Assembly (NCBI GenBank): GCA_018873245.2
Contig: JAEMBT020000023.1
Coordinates: 124,001-188,000, forward strand
Direction: 5' to 3'
Source of the DNA: Archegozetes longisetosus
Lineage: Eukaryota > Arthropoda > Arachnida > Sarcoptiformes > Trhypochthoniidae
DNA length: 64,000 bases
Shown: in pieces, positions 51,461-60,479 of the stretch
Position numbering within the stretch: the first letter of the stretch is position 1
Layout of the letters: every line of letters begins with the position of its first letter
Made by a program: the position numbers and the translations under genes
The notes under the pieces: generated by a model
Told to the model about the DNA's origin: nothing
The model's input: the letters and a program-made list of their open reading frames with translations, nothing else
Databases searched by the model: none

Positions 51461-51576
51461 TATTTTTTTTCACTATATAAACCCAAAGTTTCTTCATTAT
51501 TTAATAGATTTCCCGATGGATTGATAATTCAATTAGCAGATATATATATATATTTCATTGGATTTTAGAGGGTAAT

Positions 51577-52736
51577 TCATTCCTTTACTCGCTGAAATGT
51601 GCATACAAGATTATTACTTGTACAAATTACAAGATATTTCAGGTTATTACTCAAAACAGCTTTGTTTATGATTGTTGAGCTATCAATTGAATCATACAAT
51701 GAGGAAAAATTTAAAATAGAGTGAGGATCAATAAAATGAGATTCACCATCAATCTTATTTGTGTTATAAACCCAAACATTACTGTTTGGTGCACCACTAA
51801 ACAACAAGTTTCTTTGTGCACTCAAGTAAATAAAGGGCTCGCTTGTTTGAAAAGATTTCAAAGTAGAATGAAGAAAGTCACCAATTGCGAGATTCTTTTT
51901 ACGACTGTTTTGTTCAATAGTGCTGACAACATCCTTAATGTTGACAATAGAGATCGAAGACGTCTCGTGAATTCTGGCTGCTAGTAAATCCTGGTCTTGA
52001 GGTATAATTACCAAACCATCTACTAAATTGTCGGTAGGCATCTTGGCGATAGTTTGACTTTGTTCAAAATCTTTCCAAAATATTATACCTTGATGTCCAG
52101 AAGCAATCAATGTGTCATACTTTCTCGAAAGACATAAACTCAATAAATGAATTTGAGTATCTACAGCTCTAATGCAGGTTGATATCGTCGATTGAGAGGG
52201 AACACCAATTAGCCACAACTTGATCGTCATATCGTAGCTTGCACTGAACAACTGATTCTCTTTATAAAACTTTAACGCAGTCACTTGATCTAAAACAAAT
52301 CTCAAAATCTCATTTATAGTTCAACATTGAATAAAATAACTATACCTTCGTGAGCGTTTGAGATTTTTTCCAAAAATGTTTCGTTGAACGTATCGTATAA
52401 GGAAATTGAATTTAATCCACCAACACAGAGAACTTGATCCTGATTAATGTTGGACCATGCAAGTGATTGATACAATTCTTTATCATTTTTATCGGAATAT
52501 TGAATAATAGGTTTAGATGCATCAGTATTAATAATAGAGAGTCGATTTCCTCCACAGGCAGCAATTAGACGAATAGGATCCTTATTTTTAACTGTTGGCT
52601 CAAAGCACACATCCCAAACCGAAGTGGTAAAATCATCTGGATCTTAAGACGATATACTTGTTTGAAAATTCAATGACTTTGTCAATTACTTACCACAAAG
52701 ATAATGAAAACGCAACGGACTGAAACTGAGAATCAT
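51577..52736 (-). CDS. WD-repeat protein, EED/ESC-like, copy 1
   Basis: Three exons, 52736-52694, 52642-52346 and 52289-51577, with introns of 51 and 56 bases (GTAAGT ... CTTAAG and GTATAG ... TTTTAG). They join in frame to 350 residues. Degenerate WD40 blades include AACGGNRLSI, LAWSNI, VGGLNSISLYD and LFSASYDMTIKLW. The order and the NR(V/L) blade resemble the PRC2 reader EED/ESC. LRWD1 is an alternative. A paralogue follows immediately upstream (52853-54039). Aromatic-cage residues cannot be judged by eye. The first exon may start further upstream. Confidence 0.6.
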
Positions 52737-52852
52737 CTCGTTATCAACAGAGTATGAAGACTGATCACTTTCACTTAGAATTGCCAGCAAATATAGTTTG
52801 CTTATTTTATATAATTTATAAAGTAAACAAATTTGACATAAAGAAATTTTTA

Positions 52853-54039
52853 TTAATTTCGTTCAAATACAACTACCAGATTATCGCTTGTACAGATTGC
52901 CATATAATTCAAGTTTTTACTTAGGACAACTTTATTTATAATTGATGATTTATCAAAATGATTGTACAAGTTAGAAAGATCAAGAATAGACTTTGGATCA
53001 ATCGAATTAATGCCATCAGAATTGTTGTCAATCGCAACTGTGTTATAAATCCAAACTTTACTGTTTGGTGCACCACTAAACAAAAAGTTTCTTTGGGCAC
53101 TCAAGTAGATGAAGGGTACATTTGTATCAAACGATTTTAAAGTTGAATGAAGAAAGTTGTCAATCGCGATATTCTTCTTACACGTTCCTTGTTCAATCGT
53201 CTTGATCACCGCCTTAATGTTGATAATAGATATTGATGATGTTTTATGAATCCTGGCTGCTAAAAGATCATGATTTTCTGGTAAGATTACCATTCCATCA
53301 ACCAAATTGCTAGTAGTCATTTTAACGATATTTTGATTACTTTCAAAGTCTTTCCAAAATAAAATACCTTGATGGCCAGAAGCAATCAATGTATCATATT
53401 TATTGGAAATAGTTAAACTCAAAATATTCACTCGAGTATTGACTACTTTAATGCAAACTGATTTCTCCAGTTGCGATGGAAGACCAATTAGCCACAACTT
53501 GATCGTCATATCATAGCTTGCGCTGAAGAGCTGGTTACCATTATAAAACTTTAAGGCAGTCACTTGATCTGAAAAAGTATAGCAAATAGACTTATTTATA
53601 GCTAAATATAGAATAGGTTTAAAAACTATACCGTTGTGAGCATTTGAGATTTGTTCGACAAATTGAAAGTTTAGTGTATCAAACAGTAAAATTGAGTTTA
53701 GTCCTCCAACACAAAGAATTTGTTCCCGATTGATATTCGACCACGCCAACGATTGATATACTTCCCCATAATTTTCATTCACATATTCATATACAGGTAA
53801 ATATGAATTACAATTAATCAGAGTGACCCGATTTCCCCCACAAGCGGCAATTAGGCGAATTGGATCCTTAATTCTAGCAGAGGGTTGAAACTCTATGTTC
53901 CAAACTGAAGTGGAATTTGATGGATCTTCATCTGAAACAAGACAGAAAATATTAGTATATATATAATTGATTATTAGAATGTCTTACCATTAAGCCGATG
54001 AAAAAGAGTTGATTTGAAATATAGAAATATTTGTTTCAT
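52853..54039 (-). CDS. WD-repeat protein, EED/ESC-like, copy 2
   Basis: Exons 54039-53988, 53931-53632 and 53568-52853, with introns of 56 and 63 bases at the same positions as in copy 1, give 355 residues. The 63-base intron happens to stay open, so an unspliced reading would insert about 21 residues. Blades include AACGGNRVTLINC, LAWSNI, VGGLNSILLFD and LFSASYDMTIKLW. NRVTL is reminiscent of EED. Shared intron positions and high similarity show a tandem duplication before divergence. It is likely a chromatin scaffold (inference). Confidence 0.65.
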
Positions 54040-54458
54040 GTTATTAATTACTATTATAGAAACTGGACTATATCGCAGGAAAACTAAAACGATTTATAAA
54101 TCGGATGATATCGTTGACTGGACGCATTTAATCAATTTTGTTTTTATAACTGGTAAGTGAATAATAGTTGTATTTTGAATTCATTTGTTAACAGACTTCT
54201 CAGCCAATAGGAGTAGAGATTTTCAAACAGTATTGACTCATGGGTGAATAAAAGTATAGCCGACTAATTGGTTCAACCGAGATTGGTTTCTACAACGATA
54301 AGTTTTGTTGAATTAGTAATAGTTTATTGCGGTGATATCGTTGACTCATGGGTCATGTCAACAGAGATTTTATTACACTATAGATTTAAATTGCCAAAAT
54401 AGTTATTAAACTTATTATTTAGCGCTTCAATGTTTGAACTAATAAATGATATTTTAAG
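54040..54458. other. Spacer with two GATATCGTTGACT motifs
   Basis: GATATCGTTGACT at 54106 and 54333 share the core of the recurring ACGATATCGT palindrome and a common GACT extension. No gene is seen. It probably contains promoters for the flanking genes. Confidence 0.35.
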
Positions 54459-54698
54459 ATGATTGTTAATATAAAAGATAATGCATTTACAGATAATTAC
54501 AGTGTTGATGTTAACCCGGACAGCACTGTTGAACAACTTAAAATAGCAATTGAGAGCATGCAAGAATCAAACTTTAGCGATTCAGTAAATCCAATTAATC
54601 AAAAACTATCCTTGACTGATGGAACAATTTTACAAGATTACATGCCTTTGAGTTATTACAAGATTGGTAAAAATTTTGTTGTAGTTAATAAAGTCTAG
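54459..54698 (+). CDS. Ubiquitin-like protein
   Basis: 79 residues with the ubiquitin-fold pattern: beta hairpin (MIVNIKDNAF), the helix after VDVNPDSTVEQLKIAI, a short loop NQKLSLTDGTILQD matching the Q-x-L-x-x-x-G-x-x-L-x-D stretch, and a final strand. It ends in VVVNKV without a Gly-Gly tail, so conjugation is unlikely and it would act as a non-covalent module. Its 3' end overlaps the antisense channel fragment by 14 bases. Confidence 0.6.
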   Translation: MIVNIKDNAFTDNYSVDVNPDSTVEQLKIAIESMQESNFSDSVNPINQKLSLTDGTILQDYMPLSYYKIGKNFVVVNKV

Positions 54699-55241
54699 TG
54701 TATAACTTTAGAACTCTGATTAACCTGTCAAAATAATGTAGTAAAAGCAAAGTCAAATTGATTATTATATCCTTCAAAGAAAAGCCAAAGTATATGCCGA
54801 AAAGACCACCAATATTTGAAAATAAATCATATAAATTCAATTTGTAAACTTCAATATAACTAATAGACGGCTCATTATTATCCCAGTATAACTTATAATG
54901 TGAATAATTTAAGCTATAATCTAACTTTCGAGTCTTTGTAACTTAAGACTTTTAAAGATTTACATGATCCAAATCTATTATGAGTATTTAGAGTCCCATA
55001 AGGATATTGCTGGATAAGGATAGGCTTCAATTTCGAAACTTGTGTTTGAGCATATTGTTAGATCTGGAAAGCTCCTAAAACTAACACTGTTATTAATATA
55101 GTTATCAGAAAAGTCTACATCAATGCTTGTTGTATATGTTAAGTAATCCGTTAACATTAAAATAGACTGATAAATAAATCCCGTAAGACAAATAAGTTTG
55201 AACAGAATTTTCAACTTTGTGATTATCTTATCAAATGTTTC
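54685..55241 (-). pseudogene. Remnant of a second DEG/ENaC channel
   Basis: Directly after the second membrane helix of the channel at 55240-56436, the same frame begins a new first-helix region (LFKLICLTGFIYQ) and FPDLTICS, the start of another DEG/ENaC subunit, and stops at 54978. Downstream (about 54920-54685) an unannotated frame reads NIGGLFGIYFGFSLKD, the classical second-helix signature of the family. Nearly the whole extracellular domain between them is missing. This is a deleted tandem paralogue. Confidence 0.6.
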
Positions 55242-56436
55242 TAATGAAAAGATCTTTTCAATAAAACTAAAAAATAAAGTGATATCAACTATTGCGACAC
55301 CAATCCATAAAGATAATAACCCTCCAACAGATTTAGTATAATCAATGAATGTATATTTTCCCACGGCTGTATATATAAAAGTAGGAAATTTTTTGTGCTG
55401 CAAAATTATTTGCAGGTAGTCATCAATTGGAACCTGTTTCGACAACCACTGAGTATCCAAATATACTTCTGCACAATTAGGCTTGCACTTTTGTTTGCAC
55501 CCACCAAAATCAACGGTCGGACAATTGACAAATGAAACATTGTGATTTGATTCATATAGAGGCAGTTGAACAAAATCTATGCAGTTATATCGTGTGACCT
55601 GTTCACTAAGCAGACATTCTAATAAACAATATTGGTAGTCTCGAGTGATATAGCTTCTACAGTCAGTCGAATACGGGTTCTCTAATAAGTAAACTTTTAT
55701 AATACTAAATTTGATAATGTACCTATATTGGTAGTCTAATTTAGACTTATAAGGAATGTCGATTGATATTAAGGGGTTTAGGTTATAGATTGATATTGCT
55801 GGTTTGATTCCAAAATAAATGGTATGATATACAGTGTAATAATATTCCGTATACTTCCAAAAGTTATTTATAACTTTCAAATTAAATATAATACTGTTGT
55901 CTTTAGTAAATCTAAATTTATTATCTTGAAACAAGGAAAAACATTTTCCATAGCTGTTTGAATAAAATGAATCAACAATTTTCATTGTACCATTAGCGAT
56001 AGTTTCCTTCAAGTCAAAGTGATAACTAATGAGACCATTATTAGAGATTGTCTTGTTGAATAAATCAATTGTTGATAGGTTTTTTCATAGTACTTTAAAA
56101 AATTTTATACTCATCTTCTATGGGTAGAATATATTTTGAGTAGAACTCATCATAGCACTTGGCTCCTTCGACAGAGTTGAAACACGTCTTATTTAACAAA
56201 TTCAATTGATTTACCAATTGAACATTTAGGTCACTTCTCAAAGAATCAATGTAAGACTTTAACCACCTTTGATTTGATTCAGTACAAATAGTAACCATAG
56301 GCATATCACAATCAACTTTATTTTCAATTTTCAAATTATAATAGTAAGGATATGTTAGGTATTCGTTTGTTAATTGATATAGTTGATATATCAGTAGTGT
56401 AAAACATAAAAGACCAATAGCAAATTTCAACAACAT
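55240..56436 (-). CDS. DEG/ENaC-type sodium channel subunit, frame-broken
   Basis: The first ORF (56436-56095) gives the first membrane helix and MPMVTIC, the usual post-helix phrase. The second (from 56012) gives the cysteine-rich extracellular domain (YGKCFSLF, GGCKQKCKPNC) and the second helix with the degenerin pattern GGLLSLWIG. The join is broken at T6 and A6 runs between 56098 and 56070. Apart from that the subunit looks complete, with two helices, short tails and about 450 residues. Relatives include pickpocket and ASIC channels. It is a host-type gene, either decaying or affected by indels in the consensus. Confidence 0.65.
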
Positions 56437-56863
56437 TTTGTGAGTGCTGAAATCCTAATGTGAGAAGAATGTACTCTGTTCATTAATTCTGTTGAGGTGG
56501 TAAAGTTATTGAAAATCGATAATTTTTTAATTTCCAAAGTGTTTCCTTTGTTAATATATTAGGTGTATTCTAATGCAAATAACAAGTGTCGTCTCCAGTC
56601 CATATTATATTTACAAATTGTGATAAGATTATTACTTTATTATGGGATCTATACCCGATGGTGATAACCTCATTTATTGATCAAAGTTACCATTATATTT
56701 ATGGATGGTTCATTGAAACTTAATTACTCAAAGTTTCATTGGTTAAGTTTAATGTTTATTATCATGGAAAACTTGTATAAAAGCCTAAAAAGTTTGCTAT
56801 TTGAAAGCAACTGGAACTGAAGATCAACGTTTATACTTACCAAAGTAAAGCAGAAAACTAAAG
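56437..56863. promoter_or_regulatory. Promoter region of the small acidic gene
   Basis: TATAAAA at 56775-56782 lies 82 bases before the ATG at 56864. The rest is AT-rich without genes. Confidence 0.4.
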
Positions 56864-57130
56864 ATGGCTCAAGATCCCAAAGAACAAATTGAATCTACTA
56901 ATTGTGCTACAATTGCCAACGGACCAGATCCTGAAAGTCAACCGACCCAAGTCAGCGAACAAGTTAATAAAGATCAATCCTATGACAATGCAGATACTGA
57001 CGATCAATCCTCTGGCAAACAACTTGATTTGGAAGCTGTTGAAAATGAGACTAAAGATGAAGAAGACGGTGAAGTAATCGAAGTTGAAGACGACGATGAT
57101 GAAGAGAATGGCGACAAAGTAGTGGACTAA
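56864..57130 (+). CDS. Acidic, disordered protein (prothymosin-like composition)
   Basis: 88 residues, very acidic towards the end (EVEDDDDEENGDK), with polar Gln/Asn/Ser before. It has no membrane segment. The composition resembles histone-binding acidic proteins such as prothymosin alpha, but no homology is claimed. A TATA box upstream and AATAAAA at about 57249 frame a plausible short intronless transcript. Confidence 0.55.
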   Translation: MAQDPKEQIESTNCATIANGPDPESQPTQVSEQVNKDQSYDNADTDDQSSGKQLDLEAVENETKDEEDGEVIEVEDDDDEENGDKVVD

Positions 57131-57291
57131 AACATGGTTTATAACCAACCATTTATCTAATTTTAGTATCGAGAAGTAGAGTAGCTTTTGTAGTCTAGAA
57201 GTATGTCAAGTACTTTAGTATGTTTGTAACGAGTCTTTAATTCTTCCAATAAAAATTTACTAAAAATTAACTTGTGTCAAGTGACTTACAA

Positions 57292-58257
57292 TTAGAGAAA
57301 CGACTCGGTCAATTGATTCACATTTTTTAAACATACATAACGAGTCTGTATATCAAGACAGTTTCTAATATATTTCAATATTTTTTCGCAATCTGGCCGT
57401 TTACTTGGATCATAACTTAGCATATTCTTAAATGATTTTAGTTGATTAAAACTTTTATACTTTTTATATAATGGTGTATCCACTGATATCCCTTTTGTTT
57501 TAAAGTTTAACAGCTCTTTAAGGACTTTACCGAGGCTGTAAATATCGGCTTTTGTATCGTAGTATTTTGTAATTTTAACTTCAGGAGCCATGTAATCGAG
57601 AGTTCCACATTTTTTCGAGTGCTTGTTTTTCTTCTCCGAATGAAATGTAGATAGGCCAAAGTCAGACAACTTCACCGATAAATTCAATCCATCATTGCAA
57701 TTCCTTTCCACCAAAAGAATATTTTGCGGCTTTATGTCTCTATGAATTATTTGCGGTTTAAAACTATGTAGATGATACAACCCTTTACAAATTTGTTCAA
57801 ACATCTTCAAAACAATGTAGTAGTAGTTATAATCTAATTGTTCATTCTTGATTATACTAATTACATTGCTTAAATCGGTATTACACATTTCAAATTGTAA
57901 ATAAAGTATATATCCATATTCCCTTCTCAAAAGTTTTCCCAGACAGTTGTCAGTCGAGTTGAACGGTTTAGTATTGCTCGATACTTTTGGAAACTTATTT
58001 TCTTCGTACCAGGAGTCTACTAACTTAACAATAAACTCTGATTTCAGCTTATTCAATATTTCAATCTCTCTAAAGTTATCCTTTAAGTCTAATGAATTTC
58101 TGATTGGTATCTTCTTGATTGCATAGTTTGTATGATCAATGAAAAACTTTGACTTGCATACAATTCCAAACTGGCCAGTAGCAATAATATAATTTTCATT
58201 AAAATTTAAAAGGTAATGTGACAAAATTGAAAATTTAATTGAGTTTGTATTGTTCAT
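57292..58257 (-). CDS. eIF2alpha-kinase-like protein kinase
   Basis: A 321-residue kinase domain. Visible are the ATGQFGIV glycine loop, the lysine in YAIKKI, the long REIEILNKL helix leading to LVDSWYEE, LYLQFEMC, HRDIKPQN, SDFGLS, GTLDYMAPE and YSLGKVLKEL. The VDSWYEE and LYLQFEMC phrases with a short insert are typical of PERK/PKR/GCN2-type eIF2alpha kinases. It has no regulatory domain. All catalytic residues are present. Some insect baculoviruses carry a truncated mimic of these kinases to block host shut-off, but here the domain is near full length. The ATG overlaps the previous stop in TAATG. Confidence 0.65.
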   Translation of the reverse strand: MNNTNSIKFSILSHYLLNFNENYIIATGQFGIVCKSKFFIDHTNYAIKKIPIRNSLDLKDNFREIEILNKLKSEFIVKLVDSWYEENKFPKVSSNTKPFNSTDNCLGKLLRREYGYILYLQFEMCNTDLSNVISIIKNEQLDYNYYYIVLKMFEQICKGLYHLHSFKPQIIHRDIKPQNILLVERNCNDGLNLSVKLSDFGLSTFHSEKKNKHSKKCGTLDYMAPEVKITKYYDTKADIYSLGKVLKELLNFKTKGISVDTPLYKKYKSFNQLKSFKNMLSYDPSKRPDCEKILKYIRNCLDIQTRYVCLKNVNQLTESFL

Positions 58258-58652
58258 TATTCTTTTTTGTTAAAATCTAATAACAAAGGAAATTTTACTC
58301 TATGATATTTTTTAACTAGGCTCTCTTTATATTTTGGTTCTCTTATAATAAATTTTATAGCATACATTGTGTTAGATAGCTTATCTTCTTTTAAACCACT
58401 ATAGTATCCACAATAGGCTTTACAATATTTCCCAATAATTTGTACATAGTTTAGATCTTGATAGTTGCATATATCATTTAATTTTCTTGAAACTCTAGAA
58501 GGATGGTACTTTTCTGACACAATTATAATCTTTTTAAAGTCAAATTGGCTTTCAGATTTTTTAGGTATCCAAACCTCAGTCGTGTTGTCAAAACTTGTCA
58601 GTTCATCCATTATGAGCTTCATAACATCTCTTCTAACAAGGAGGGCATCCAT
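58257..58652 (-). CDS. Unknown 131-residue protein
   Basis: A soluble basic protein of unknown family. It lies directly upstream of the kinase, and its TAA shares its last base with the kinase ATG (TAATG). The pair is probably one bicistronic transcript. Confidence 0.5.
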   Translation of the reverse strand: MDALLVRRDVMKLIMDELTSFDNTTEVWIPKKSESQFDFKKIIIVSEKYHPSRVSRKLNDICNYQDLNYVQIIGKYCKAYCGYYSGLKEDKLSNTMYAIKFIIREPKYKESLVKKYHRVKFPLLLDFNKKE

Positions 58653-58759
58653 TGGAAAACTCTTAATAGAAATATGGAAGGTTCGCTTATTAAATACCGA
58701 ATCTTATCTTATTTCGTTTATTATTGGTTGTGAAACATACCAGAAAAACAATTTCAATA

Positions 58760-59689
58760 TTAACAGTTTGTGGATAAATGATTACAATTGAACAATATAT
58801 CATAGTGTTTTCTAACATTAAATATCTTACAATTACATCTAATGGGATTGCTCAATAAGTTTAGCGAGTTTTCTTCATTATAAAAATATTTTTCTAGCTT
58901 CATCATGTCCACTTCTGTGATGTTATTGTTTGACAAATCCAAACTTATTTTTCGCCAGTTATTTGTCGCTAACGAATTTTCATTTAATGCTTGCAGACTC
59001 AGCTTATTAAATGCCAATGATATTGTCAAGTTTTCCTTGTTAATTATATATAGAAAGTTGGTCTGAATCTTTCGTATTGTATTTCCAATCGCAACAAAGT
59101 CTTTCAAGTTTTGAAATCGCATCAAAGCATAACTTCCGAGAACTCCGATGTTGCACCTACTTAGATGTATGTATTCCAGTTTTTCACTCCATTTCGATGT
59201 AACCAATAGATTTAGTTCTTTGACGTTGACATTTTCCAATGATAAAAATTCCAAATTTCTAAAGTCTTTAATATAGTTTATAACATTATACGAATACTCA
59301 AAATTTGTAACTGAATTACTATATTCAAAGTATTTCGTATGATCATTATTACTAAAAAGCGAGAGTTGTAGAAATTCTAGCAAATCATTTCGAAATATTG
59401 CAATCTTTTCAAATGTTAAGTCACCAAATTGATGTTTGCTTAATGTAGTCAATTTTGTATCGTATATCTCCAGTTTGTAAGCTTTAGAAGTCTTTACGAT
59501 TGATCTAAAGTTTGCCAAGGCAGACGAAAACTTTTCATCGTCAACTTGTTCTCCAACGCAACTAATAGATAGCAATCCTGTTGTATTAAAGCAAAAACAT
59601 GGTGACATATCAACCTGACAGAAGGAGAAATCACTTTTTAGCAAAAGAGAACTATGGCAATTTTTGCCTAAACTTTGTAAAATAACCAA
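58760..59689 (-). CDS. Extracellular leucine-rich-repeat protein
   Basis: 309 residues. A cysteine-bearing N-terminal cap (DMSPCFCFNTTGLLSISC) is followed by six or so leucine-rich repeats (for example LEFLSLENVNVKEL, LEYIHLSRCNIGVL) and a C-terminal cap (NPIRCNCKIF). This arrangement is common in secreted arthropod LRR proteins. The N-terminal hydrophobic stretch is weak as a signal peptide, so a short upstream exon is possible. It is intact here. Function unknown. Confidence 0.6.
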   Translation of the reverse strand: MVILQSLGKNCHSSLLLKSDFSFCQVDMSPCFCFNTTGLLSISCVGEQVDDEKFSSALANFRSIVKTSKAYKLEIYDTKLTTLSKHQFGDLTFEKIAIFRNDLLEFLQLSLFSNNDHTKYFEYSNSVTNFEYSYNVINYIKDFRNLEFLSLENVNVKELNLLVTSKWSEKLEYIHLSRCNIGVLGSYALMRFQNLKDFVAIGNTIRKIQTNFLYIINKENLTISLAFNKLSLQALNENSLATNNWRKISLDLSNNNITEVDMMKLEKYFYNEENSLNLLSNPIRCNCKIFNVRKHYDILFNCNHLSTNC

Positions 59690-60034
59690 AAAATGATTAG
59701 TTTGATCATGTTTGTGTTTGTCAAAAATTACAATTTTTATTTGGAGGTTCTATTACTGTTATATATACAATCTCTTATCTATAATTTTTCTTCAATTATA
59801 TTTCTTTAATTTTTCTCTTTTATATTTCTCTCTACCAAGTGACACCATATACTTTATAGATTGTAAAAACCATAATCCTCTGTGAGAAATAAACACTTGC
59901 TATTGACTTGATAGTCGTTAAGTGCTCCAATTAGATTACATGTTTACTGCTTTGAGATGATTTGAGTTTTTTTGCGTTGTGACTTGTGCCGGTACAAATA
60001 GCACATGAGCCAATAAGCTGACGACTAAAACACT
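59690..60034. other. Spacer, no gene seen
   Basis: AT-rich with several T-rich tracts. It probably holds the divergent promoters of the LRR gene and the four-helix gene. Confidence 0.35.
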
Positions 60035-60465
60035 ATGAACGCTAAGAACGCTTTACGTATCCTCAAAAGTTTTTTCTTTATATATCATATATTGACTTCA
60101 ATCATTAGATCATGTCTTACTTACACATTTTATCGCGAGGCTTATTACACTGCTGATCAATCAGGTTTTACTAATATTATTTTGTTTCAATAGTTTGTTT
60201 TATTTCATTTCATTTCATTTCAGAAAAACTCATTATTGTCTATCAAATATTGTTTTATTCGTCTCTATTCTTTCTGGTTATGCAGCAACTTGTCCTAATA
60301 GCCACTCTATCTGAATGGAAATGCGTTATAAAATCATATATTTGCTTTTCAATAATTGAGACATTTTTCTTGTTATATTTTTCACAATTCATGATTGTAA
60401 TTCTACATCTTGTTACATTATCCGTATTATATTCAATCAATAAATTTATTGATACTAAAGAGTGA
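60035..60465 (+). CDS. Four-helix membrane protein, two exons
   Basis: Exon 1 is 60035-60164 and exon 2 is 60224-60465, joined across a 59-base intron (GTTTTACTAAT ... CATTTCATTTCAG) to give 123 residues. There are four hydrophobic segments: one in exon 1 and three in exon 2 (LFYSSLFFLVMQQLVLIA, CFSIIETFFLLYF, MIVILHLVTLSVLYSI). The family is not recognised. It may be tetraspan-like, without the cysteine signature. It ends 15 bases from the convergent MMP gene. Confidence 0.5.
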
Positions 60466-60479
60466 ACAATGTACAACAT

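Noticed and set aside
58465-58791. Plus-strand ORF of 108 residues
   Set aside because: Antisense to the 131-residue gene over most of its length, with no recognisable feature.
60255-60479. Minus-strand ORF of 74 residues between the four-helix and MMP genes
   Set aside because: Fully antisense to exon 2 of the four-helix gene, which has a precise splice join and membrane-helix pattern.
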